From Bordetella sp. BOR01 (GTDB lineage: Bacteria > Pseudomonadota > Gammaproteobacteria > Burkholderiales > Burkholderiaceae_B): 64,000 bases of DNA. The position numbers and the translations under genes are program-made. Positions 35,007 to 41,914 of the stretch are shown here, in pieces. The notes under the pieces were generated by a model. It was not told where the DNA came from. It saw only the letters and a program-made list of their open reading frames with translations, and searched no databases. Positions within the stretch are counted from its first letter, which is position 1. Each line of letters opens with the position of its first letter. The stretch is from contig NZ_JAHUWT010000003.1 in assembly GCF_019218885.1 (NCBI RefSeq), positions 1-64,000 on the forward strand, in the 5' to 3' direction.

Positions 35007-35926
35007 CCTCGGTAAACCGGCGCCGGCTGCGTCAGAAACGAATGCAGGATGTGATAAACCATCATGTAGTTCTTCTGCTGGAAACTGGCATGCGCGATAC
35101 CCGGCATGATGGCGAACTGCTTGTCGGCATTGGGCAGCCTGCAATAGAAATCCAGCAGGTCTTCCAGCGAGGCAATGCCATCGTACTCGCCGCGCATGAT
35201 GATGGTGGGCGCGGTGATCCGGGCGGGATCGACCACAGGCAGGTGCGCGCACATGTCGATGTAAGTGCCGTTGGGCATCTCGCTATCGAGGGCCAGGATT
35301 GCATCGGCAAAGCAGTCCACCACCTTCGCATCGGCCGTGCCGGGGTGATCGCGCTCGAAAATCGAATGCACGAATTTACGGTCGATGGGCCGCGTGTCCG
35401 CGGCCTCGAACTGCGGCATTTTCTTGCGCCGGTCGGCCAGGGTGGGACTGCCCTCGCCCGTGTACACGAAGGCATCCAGCGCCAGCCGGCCTACCCGTTC
35501 AGGATGGTTCTGGGCAAACAGCGCCGCCCGCAGCGCACCGGATGAGATTCCGTACAAATGCAGCGGCACATTGCCGCGCACGCTGGCGATGTAGTCGGCC
35601 GCCTGCGCGCAGTTGGCCGCGCCGGTGGCAATGTTGGACTTATGGCTGCGGTCTTTGCTGGACCGGCCATAGCCTTCCATGTCGACGCACCAGGTATCGA
35701 ACCCTTGGCGGGCGAACCAGTCCATGGCCGACGAGTACGGCCGGCCCGGCACCTGCAAGTCGAACGTGGGCGTGGACGCCATGGAAGAACCATGGACGAA
35801 CAAGATGATGCCGCGCGTGCGGCCCGGATCGCCCATGAACTTCTGGCGCAGAAATAATTTGACCCCGTCACGCTCCGACCAATGGTCATGGCTTTCGACG
35901 GCTTGATCCTGCGTTGAGTTGGTCAC
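35003..35926 (-). CDS. Alpha/beta hydrolase of the RidA/FAH catabolic cluster
   Basis: The 307-residue protein has an alpha/beta-hydrolase core: LFVHGSSMAS (oxyanion), nucleophile elbow YGISSGAL (Ser near 146), an acidic residue in RGEYDGIA and a late His in GIAHASFQ. There is no signal peptide. It is the last gene of an apparent operon behind the triple RidA protein (12-base gap) and the FAH-family gene. In such clusters the hydrolase often splits a ring-opened intermediate or an ester; the substrate is unknown. Confidence 0.85.
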   Translation of the reverse strand: MTNSTQDQAVESHDHWSERDGVKLFLRQKFMGDPGRTRGIILFVHGSSMASTPTFDLQVPGRPYSSAMDWFARQGFDTWCVDMEGYGRSSKDRSHKSNIATGAANCAQAADYIASVRGNVPLHLYGISSGALRAALFAQNHPERVGRLALDAFVYTGEGSPTLADRRKKMPQFEAADTRPIDRKFVHSIFERDHPGTADAKVVDCFADAILALDSEMPNGTYIDMCAHLPVVDPARITAPTIIMRGEYDGIASLEDLLDFYCRLPNADKQFAIMPGIAHASFQQKNYMMVYHILHSFLTQPAPVYRG

Positions 35927-35938
35927 TGCAATTCCTCC

Positions 35939-37228
35939 TTAGCTTGCTGATGGCACATAGCCGATCAGATCGAGTATGAGTTCGGCACCCGGCACGAACA
36001 GGGACGGAGCGACCTGGACCGCCGAAAACGGCAGCCCGGCATCGCCCAGCACATCGCGCCACGGGGCATAGATGGCCGGAATGTTGTCCAGGCGCCGCTG
36101 AAAATGCAGTGCGCGGACCACATTGCCAAGGTCGGTACCACCCGCCTGGAAGATCCTGGCGGCTTTCTGGAGGATGTCGCGGGCCTGGGCGCCGCTGGAA
36201 TCGTCGAAGTAAGGCGCGCTGGCATTGACGCCGGCCTGCGCGACCAATCCGTTGCGATCGATGGCCATCAGGCCTGCCACGAACAGCAGGTCGTCAAGGC
36301 GACGGGCCGGCATCATGTCCGGGCAGATCAGCTCGACATCGCACTCGATGTCGCGGATGCGGCCGCGGGCACTCTCGTGGGCCGCGATCACGTTGACTTC
36401 GATCGTGGCGTCGCGCGTGCCGAAGGCGGGGTGCGAAACGGGCACGATCGTGGTGGGCGGCACGACGCCGTCAAAGGCGGCTGCCCAGGCCTGCCAGAAC
36501 GCGGGCAAGTCTTCTTCGCGGCTGAGGTACACCTGCGCCTTCAGTATCAGGTCGGGCCCGCTCTGGCTGGCTTGCAGCGCGGGCACCAGCCGCTGGTGGA
36601 CCAGATAATCGGTTTCCAGCTTGATGCGCGTGCCCTTCCATAATTGCGTGGCCGGCACCATGGCTTCTGGCGCAATATTGCCGCTCTGGTCGCGGGCTAG
36701 TTGCCCGGCCACGAAGATCAGGTCGCCGGCACGCAGGCAGGGGCTATAGCCCGACTCCGCCGGCGCGCCAACCTTCGGCGTGGCGACAGGCCCCACCTCC
36801 AGCCCGCTGTCGAGCGTGGCAGCCATCACCTGGATATCCATCGCCGCGTCGACGTTCAGCAGACCGTCGACCAGCACCGAGGTGCTCGGCGCCACCTGCC
36901 CGCGCAAGGCTGCCTTGCGGGCGCAGTGGTATGCGTCGACCGAGCGCCAATCGGGGTAATACTGATCCAGCCTGGCGACCAACGACAACACGCTGCCGGC
37001 CGCGCGCAGTTGCTCGTCCATCTTGCTGAAAATGAATTGCGCCTCGCGCTCGGCTTTCGGCGGGGTATCCAGCGGGCGCCCTGCCTTCAGCACACCGGCA
37101 TCGATGGCGCCATCGGCAGCCACCGCGCGCAACCCTGTGCAGAACACCCAGTTGCCCGCCCGGATCACGGGCGCATGCACGATGTTGCCCGATCCGTAGC
37201 GCGCCACGCTATATCGTTTTATGGTCAT
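35939..37228 (-). CDS. Triple RidA/YjgF-domain protein
   Basis: The 429-residue protein is three RidA-like domains in a row (about 12-130, 140-285 and 295-428). Each has the RidA start (NWVFCTGL, DLIFVAGQL, DLLFVAGLM) and a closing strand (DIQVMAA, TIEVNVIAA, ELILDLIGY). RidA enzymes are homotrimers that hydrolyse enamines/imines or act as ring-cleavage deaminases, so this looks like a trimer on one chain. The arginine found before the last strand in E. coli RidA is not seen in any of the three domains. The reaction is unknown. It sits 24 bases after the FAH-family gene. Confidence 0.8.
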   Translation of the reverse strand: MTIKRYSVARYGSGNIVHAPVIRAGNWVFCTGLRAVAADGAIDAGVLKAGRPLDTPPKAEREAQFIFSKMDEQLRAAGSVLSLVARLDQYYPDWRSVDAYHCARKAALRGQVAPSTSVLVDGLLNVDAAMDIQVMAATLDSGLEVGPVATPKVGAPAESGYSPCLRAGDLIFVAGQLARDQSGNIAPEAMVPATQLWKGTRIKLETDYLVHQRLVPALQASQSGPDLILKAQVYLSREEDLPAFWQAWAAAFDGVVPPTTIVPVSHPAFGTRDATIEVNVIAAHESARGRIRDIECDVELICPDMMPARRLDDLLFVAGLMAIDRNGLVAQAGVNASAPYFDDSSGAQARDILQKAARIFQAGGTDLGNVVRALHFQRRLDNIPAIYAPWRDVLGDAGLPFSAVQVAPSLFVPGAELILDLIGYVPSAS

Positions 37229-37252
37229 GGCAGTTCCCGCAGCGACGGCGGC

Positions 37253-38110
37253 TCAGGCAATCTCGTTGACCAGTTCGCCGATCCGGTCGATCGACACGCT
37301 GACAGTGTCGCCCGGCTTCAGATAGCGCGGCGGTGTGAAGCCGATGCCCACGCCCACCGGTGTACCGGTGGCGATCAAGTCGCCGGGTTCCAGCGTGACA
37401 TAGGTGCTGATCGTCCGGATCAAGTCCGGAACGTCGAAAATCATGTCCTTCAGCCGGGCCGACTGACGTTCTTCGCCATTGACCCGGGTTGTCAGGCGCA
37501 CCTCGGCGAGGTCGCCGAACTCGTCGGCCGTGACGACCCACGGCCCTACCGGGCAAAAGCCGTCCAGATTCTTGCCGATGAACCATTGGCCATGACGCCG
37601 CTGCAGTTCGCGCGACGTCAGGTCGTTGACGATGGTGTAGCCATACACATAGCTCATTGCGTCGGCGCGGCTGGCCCTTTTGCAGCGGCGCCCGATCACC
37701 ACGCCCAGCTCTCCTTCGTAATCGACTGAACCAGTCTCGTCCGTATCGATGTTGATGGCTTGGCCGGGCGCGGAGAGAGTGCTGGGCGCCTTGGTAAAGA
37801 TGATGGGGAAGTCGGGCAGATCGAGCTTGGTGGTGTTGTCAAAGCCGCTCTTGGCGAACTCGCGGGAATGATCGACGTAATTCTTGCCCACGCAAAACAC
37901 ATTCTTGCGCAGGGGCGCCACCGGCGGCAGCAGCGGATGGTGCGCCAGGTCCAGGCCCGGCCCCGCCGACACCGCCACCTTGCCGCCCGCCTCGATCAGG
38001 CACCACAAACTACTCACCGCTTTGCCGTCCAGCTCGAACGGCCGCAGCTTCCCTTCCGAGACCTCGCCATATGTGACGACACCGCGCACCTCGACTGCGC
38101 CGATTTTCAC
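37253..38110 (-). CDS. Fumarylacetoacetate hydrolase (FAH)-family protein
   Basis: The protein has the FAH-family fold: VGKNYVDHSREF, DYEGELGVVIGRRC with metal-binding acidic residues, and GSVDYEGE, FIGKNLDGFCPVGPW and TPVGVGIGF. Members hydrolyse or decarboxylate beta-diketo acids from aromatic degradation, such as fumarylpyruvate, or hydrate 2-oxopent-4-enoate. I choose GTG 38110 (285 residues, MKIGAVEV) because GGAGGAGGGG lies just ahead of it. ATG 38125 is the alternative and would place that ribosome site inside the gene. It leads an operon with the triple RidA protein and a hydrolase. Confidence 0.88.
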   Translation of the reverse strand: MKIGAVEVRGVVTYGEVSEGKLRPFELDGKAVSSLWCLIEAGGKVAVSAGPGLDLAHHPLLPPVAPLRKNVFCVGKNYVDHSREFAKSGFDNTTKLDLPDFPIIFTKAPSTLSAPGQAINIDTDETGSVDYEGELGVVIGRRCKRASRADAMSYVYGYTIVNDLTSRELQRRHGQWFIGKNLDGFCPVGPWVVTADEFGDLAEVRLTTRVNGEERQSARLKDMIFDVPDLIRTISTYVTLEPGDLIATGTPVGVGIGFTPPRYLKPGDTVSVSIDRIGELVNEIA

Positions 38111-38128
38111 TTTCCCCTCCTCCATTTA

Positions 38129-38210
38129 TTAACCAATTTCTCAAAATGATCAACCAAACATAGAAAAATGTCAATCACTTTGATATATTGGTTGCCCAGT
38201 TCTGGACCAA
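38129..38210. promoter_or_regulatory. Candidate GntR operator region between FAH operon and Bug receptor gene
   Basis: The divergent intergenic region is AT-rich. TTAACCAATTT at 38129-38139 recurs exactly at 40113-40123 before the TSUP gene. TTGGT (38188-38192) and ACCAA (38206-38210) form an inverted pair with 13 bases between. These are candidate sites for the GntR/FCD regulator encoded at 39.3-40.1 kb. The idea rests on the shared motif and synteny. Confidence 0.4.
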
Positions 38211-38280
38211 TAACCAGGATAGGTTGACCCGGCCACCAGGCCGCGGGGTTCCGCAGTCCCTCATATACCAAGGAGACATC

Positions 38281-39303
38281 ATGCAGACAGATCAACGATT
38301 CGGCATCGTCGCACTGCCACCCTGCCGCGCCATGGCAGCCAGCCTGCGGCGCTGGCTGGCGTGTTCGCTTGCCGGGCTGGCAATGGGGTGTGCGGGCCAA
38401 GCGGCCATGGCGGCCTATCCCGAACGGCCGGTGCACCTGATCGTGCCCTTTGCGGCCGGCGGCTTCACCGACATCGCGGCGCGCGTCCTGGCCCAGGAGC
38501 TGTCGAATCAGCTGAAACAGCCGTTCGTGGTGGAGAACCGCGCCGGTGCCGGCTCGACGCTGGGAACCGACTATGTGGCCAAGTCAGACCCCGACGGCTA
38601 TACCCTGGCGCTGATTTCTTCCAATCACGTGACCAGCCACTACTTGTACAAGAACTTGTCTTACGATCCGCTCAAGAGCTTCACACCCATCGCCAAAGTG
38701 GCCGACAGCCCTTATGTACTGCTGATCAACGCCAACCTGCCGGTCAACAATGTCAGCGAGTTGGTGCAGTTGGCCAAGACCAAGACTTTGAACCTGGGCA
38801 GCTCGGGCAACGGCAGCACGCAGCACCTGATGGGCGCGCTGTTCATGAGCAAGACTGGCATCAAGCTCAGCCATGTACCGTACCGGGGTAGCGCGCAAGC
38901 CATGCAGGATCTGGCTGCCGGCTTTGTCGAGACCAGCTTCGCGGCCATCTCGAACAGCCTGGCTAATCTGCAGGCCGGCAAAATCAAGGCGCTGGGGGTG
39001 ACCAGCAAGCAGCGCAGCCCCTACTTGCCCGATGTGCCGAGCCTGGACGAAGCGGGCGTAACCGGCTACGACGCGGTGGTCTGGCTGGCTCTGGTGGGGC
39101 CGGCCGGCATGGATCCGGCAGTGGTCGACCAACTGAATCGCGCCGCACAAGCCGGTTTGAGCAAGCCCGAGGCGCGCAAGGCGCTAGCGGCCGCAGGCGT
39201 GGACGTGCGGCTGAGTTCGCCGAAAGAGCTGGCCGACTATATGGTGCAGGAAGAAAAACTGTGGGGCGATGTCATTCGCGACATCAACCTGAACATCGAC
39301 TGA
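38281..39303 (+). CDS. Bug-family periplasmic solute receptor (TctC-like)
   Basis: The 340-residue precursor has a long signal region ending near AAMAA. It then begins the mature Bug fold with YPERPVHLIVPFAAGGFTDIAARVLAQ, the family hallmark. Later marks are ENRAGAGSTLGTDYVAKSDPDGYT and the ligand-loop VPYRGSAQAMQDLAAG. Bug receptors bind carboxylates and similar acids for TctA/B or for signalling. No tctA or tctB is adjacent, so it is an orphan receptor. It probably captures the substrate of the neighbouring catabolic cluster. Confidence 0.94.
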   Translation: MQTDQRFGIVALPPCRAMAASLRRWLACSLAGLAMGCAGQAAMAAYPERPVHLIVPFAAGGFTDIAARVLAQELSNQLKQPFVVENRAGAGSTLGTDYVAKSDPDGYTLALISSNHVTSHYLYKNLSYDPLKSFTPIAKVADSPYVLLINANLPVNNVSELVQLAKTKTLNLGSSGNGSTQHLMGALFMSKTGIKLSHVPYRGSAQAMQDLAAGFVETSFAAISNSLANLQAGKIKALGVTSKQRSPYLPDVPSLDEAGVTGYDAVVWLALVGPAGMDPAVVDQLNRAAQAGLSKPEARKALAAAGVDVRLSSPKELADYMVQEEKLWGDVIRDINLNID

Positions 39304-39338
39304 TGGCGGCCCGCGGCATCCGTGCACCAGGCCCGTGC

Positions 39339-40058
39339 TCAGCCTTGGTGGCCGATCAGTTCGCCGCTGATCTTGCGCAGGTGATTGACGCACGCCGTCC
39401 GGGCCCGCCCGGCATCGCGCGATTGCAGCGCGCTGACGATCTCACGGTGCTCGGCTTCGCGTGCGGCTCGGCGGTCGGGCGTGACACTGCGGCGTTTCAG
39501 TTCGCCCCATTCGGCCAGGTCGCGCGCCGAATTCAGCGTCTGACAGATATCGATGAGCAACCGGTTGTGGGTGGCTTCCGCGATAGCCTGGTGGAATTTT
39601 CCATCCCAGTGCTCGAACGCGTCGAGAGAACTGGCCGCCTCGGCGCTGCGCATGGCCGACCTGATGCGGTCCATGTCCGCGCTATTGGCATGCAACACCA
39701 CCAGCGCGGCCAGGTGCGGCTCGATCATCATGCGGGCTTCAAGGATTTCTTGCGGGCTGGCATCGCGCGCGACGGGCGCAATGGCTGGCCCGACGGCATC
39801 TGCGGGCACGTCGGCAATATAGGTGCCGCTGCCCATGACCCGCACGATGCGCCCTCTACCCTCGACCCGTGCCAGCGCCGCGCGGATGGCGCCGCGCGAG
39901 ACCTCGAAGCGCTCGGCCAGTTCGCGCTCAGTGGGAAGGCGCGCGCCAGGACTGTATTCCGGCCCGTCGATCAGGCGGTTCAGCGCTTCGTCCAGAGTCT
40001 GCGCCAAGGCGGCGCGCGTACTTTCGGGCTGTGGGGCTTTTACAGCTTGGCTGGTCAT
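39339..40058 (-). CDS. GntR/FCD-family transcriptional regulator
   Basis: The 239-residue protein has a FadR-type winged helix (residues about 25-85, LPTERELAERFEVSRGAIRAALARVE and GSGTYIA) and an FCD ligand domain (EARMMIEPHLAALV, then histidines in WDGKFHQAIAEATHNRLL and REHREIVSAL-type positions that bind metal in the family). It likely controls the adjacent catabolic and transport genes. It is convergent with the Bug gene and divergent from the TSUP gene, with a palindrome in that gap. Confidence 0.93.
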   Translation of the reverse strand: MTSQAVKAPQPESTRAALAQTLDEALNRLIDGPEYSPGARLPTERELAERFEVSRGAIRAALARVEGRGRIVRVMGSGTYIADVPADAVGPAIAPVARDASPQEILEARMMIEPHLAALVVLHANSADMDRIRSAMRSAEAASSLDAFEHWDGKFHQAIAEATHNRLLIDICQTLNSARDLAEWGELKRRSVTPDRRAAREAEHREIVSALQSRDAGRARTACVNHLRKISGELIGHQG

Positions 40059-40086
40059 GGTGGGGTGGCGGAATTGGACGCTAATT

Positions 40087-40124
40087 TGTAACAGTTACAT
40101 TATAAACCAACACCTACTTAGGTT
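40087..40124. promoter_or_regulatory. Candidate GntR operator between gntR-type gene and TSUP gene
   Basis: A perfect palindrome TGTAAC-A-GTTACA (40087-40099) and the palindrome GGTTAACC (40111-40118) lie in the 79-base divergent gap. The second overlaps TTAACCAATTT (40113-40123), also present before the FAH-family gene. Either could be the FCD-type regulator's site, controlling itself and the TSUP gene. Confidence 0.45.
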
Positions 40125-40137
40125 AACCAATTTTCCC

Positions 40138-40947
40138 GTGACAGACACTCTCTTTATTGAACTGGTATTGATCGGTGCCGGCAGCGGCGTGCTGGCGGGC
40201 TTGCTGGGCATTGGCGGCGGCATGGTCATGGTACCTATCCTGACATTCCTGCTGTCGGCTCGGGGCGTCGAAGCCGGACTGGCAGTGAAAATGGCGATCG
40301 CCACCTCGATGGCGGTAATTGTGTTCACATCGATTTCCAGTGTGCGCGCCCACCACAAACGTGGCGCGGTGCGCTGGGACATCGTCATGCGGCTGGCCCC
40401 GGGCATCGTGTTGGGCAGCCTGGTCGGCAGCCTGGGCCTGTTCGCCGTGCTCAAGGGCTCGTACCTGGCCATTGTCTTCGGTGTATTCGTCCTGGTGTCG
40501 GCGACCCAGATGCTGGTGGGCGCCCGGCCCACGTCCAGCCGTGACCTGCCCGGCACCGCGGGCCAGGTTGCCGCGGGCAGCGTGATCGGCCTGATCTCGG
40601 GCCTGGTGGGCGCCGGCGGCGGATTCATCAGCGTGCCATACCTGGCCTGGTGCAACGTGGCTATCCATACAGCCGTTGCCACCAGCGCCGCACTGGGCTT
40701 TCCCATCGCCATCACCAACGTGCTGGGGTTTGTGATCGCGGGCCATAACCTGCCCAACCTGCCGCCCGGTGCCTTCGGCTACCTGTGGCTGCCCGCGCTA
40801 GGCTGCATCGCGGCAGCCAGCGTGATAACTGCGCCCTGGGGGGCACGCCTGGCCCACAACCTGCCCGTGGCCACGTTGAAAAGGATATTCGCCTGCCTGC
40901 TGTACATCCTGGCGATCTACATGTTCTGGAAGGGCGTGCGCGGCTAG
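40138..40947 (+). CDS. TSUP-family sulfite/organosulfonate-type exporter
   Basis: Starting at GTG 40138 this is a 269-residue TauE/SafE (TSUP) membrane protein with about eight helices. Two repeats are visible: GAGSGVLAGLLGIGGGMVMVP at the start and GLISGLVGAGGGFISVPYLAW midway, each with the glycine-rich loop. TSUP proteins export anions such as sulfite or sulfoacetate. With the catabolic cluster beside it, it may expel a sulfur or carboxylate by-product, but the substrate is not shown. A longer in-frame start reads through the regulatory gap and is unlikely. Confidence 0.88.
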   Translation: MTDTLFIELVLIGAGSGVLAGLLGIGGGMVMVPILTFLLSARGVEAGLAVKMAIATSMAVIVFTSISSVRAHHKRGAVRWDIVMRLAPGIVLGSLVGSLGLFAVLKGSYLAIVFGVFVLVSATQMLVGARPTSSRDLPGTAGQVAAGSVIGLISGLVGAGGGFISVPYLAWCNVAIHTAVATSAALGFPIAITNVLGFVIAGHNLPNLPPGAFGYLWLPALGCIAAASVITAPWGARLAHNLPVATLKRIFACLLYILAIYMFWKGVRG

Positions 40948-40996
40948 TAACGGCCAGCCCGCCCAAACTCAACGAAAAGGACGCCGCAAAATGGCG

Positions 40997-41026
40997 AAGG
41001 GCCGGCAACTGACGTTGCCGGCCCTT
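40997..41026. terminator. Strong hairpin after TSUP gene and tRNA-Val
   Basis: AAGGGCCGGCAAC (40997-41009) and GTTGCCGGCCCTT (41014-41026) are a perfect 13-bp inverted repeat with a 4-base loop. It sits between the convergent TSUP gene and tRNA-Val. It probably ends transcription or stabilises RNA ends for both. A TTTT on the minus strand lies a few bases beyond the stem. Confidence 0.6.
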
Positions 41027-41032
41027 CCAATC

Positions 41033-41107
41033 TGGTGGGTGGTACAAGTTTCGAACTTGTGACCCCTGCCGTGTGAAGGCAGTGCTCTACCACTGAGCTA
41101 ACCACCC
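41033..41107 (-). tRNA. tRNA-Val (anticodon CAC)
   Basis: On the minus strand 75 bases fold as a cloverleaf. The acceptor GGGTGGT pairs with ACCACCC, the D-arm contains AGCTCAGTGGTAGAGC, and the anticodon stem CTGCC/GGCAG encloses TTCACAC. The T-loop is GTTCGAA and the 3' CCA is encoded. The anticodon is CAC, reading GTG valine codons. dnaQ lies upstream on the same strand. Confidence 0.96.
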
Positions 41108-41182
41108 AAAGAGGCGAAATTCTAGCATACCAATTTGGGGCCGCGCAAACGCGCGCAGCCGGCCTGCTTGGGCTCGACGGGC

Positions 41183-41908
41183 TCAGGTGTTGGCCAAGGC
41201 CGGGGCGTCCAGCGCCCGCCATACACAGGCCCCGCCCACGGATTTGTCCAGGCTGGCCAGGTACTGTTCGTGCTCGGCCAATTCGTCGGCATCCGCGGCC
41301 TGCACCTGCAATACCGATCCGTCGAACGATCCCAGCGCGATACCGGCGGCGCCGCCCTGCCCCGCGTCATCCACGTCGATCAGCAGCGCATCCTGGCCGC
41401 GCGTCATGGCCAACCAGACTTCTGCCAGCAATTGCGAGTCGAGCAAGGCGCCGTGCAGGGTACGGTGCGCATTGGAAATACCGTGCCGATCGCACAGCGC
41501 ATCCAACGAGTTGCGCTTGCCGGGATACAGCGTACGCGCGTGCAACAGCGAATCGGTGATCTGGGTGCAATACTGGGCGATCTCGCCGTGGCCGGCGCGC
41601 GCCAGTTCGGCGTTGAAGAACTTCACGTCGAACGAAGCGTTATGGGCGATGAGCTCGGCATCCCGGATGAACTCGAGAAACTGCGCCGCCACGTCGGCAA
41701 AGCGCGGCTTGTCGGCCAGGAACTCGGTGGTCAGCCCATGTACCGCCAGCGCTTCGGGGTCGCTGTCGCGGTCGGGATTCAGATAGATGTGCAGGTTGTT
41801 GCCGGTGGCTGAACGGTTGATGAGCTCAACGCAGCCTATTTCGACAATGCGGTGGCCCTGCACAGGGTCCAGACCGGTGGTTTCAGTATCGAAAATGATT
41901 TGGCGCAT
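41183..41908 (-). CDS. dnaQ: DNA polymerase III epsilon subunit (3'-5' proofreading exonuclease)
   Basis: The 241-residue protein begins MRQIIFDTETTGLDP (Exo I, with the metal-binding Asp and Glu). It has ELIAHNASFDVKFFN (Exo II) and HGALLDSQLLAEVWLA (Exo III). The C-terminal tail after about residue 190 would bind the polymerase alpha subunit. Length is typical. An RND efflux pair separates it from rnhA, its neighbour in many bacteria. Confidence 0.95.
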   Translation of the reverse strand: MRQIIFDTETTGLDPVQGHRIVEIGCVELINRSATGNNLHIYLNPDRDSDPEALAVHGLTTEFLADKPRFADVAAQFLEFIRDAELIAHNASFDVKFFNAELARAGHGEIAQYCTQITDSLLHARTLYPGKRNSLDALCDRHGISNAHRTLHGALLDSQLLAEVWLAMTRGQDALLIDVDDAGQGGAAGIALGSFDGSVLQVQAADADELAEHEQYLASLDKSVGGACVWRALDAPALANT

Positions 41909-41914
41909 GGCAGG

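Noticed and set aside
34632-35252. YdjC frame extended upstream to 35252
   Set aside because: The extension crosses the GNAT remnant and the end of the hydrolase gene. There is no domain in it.
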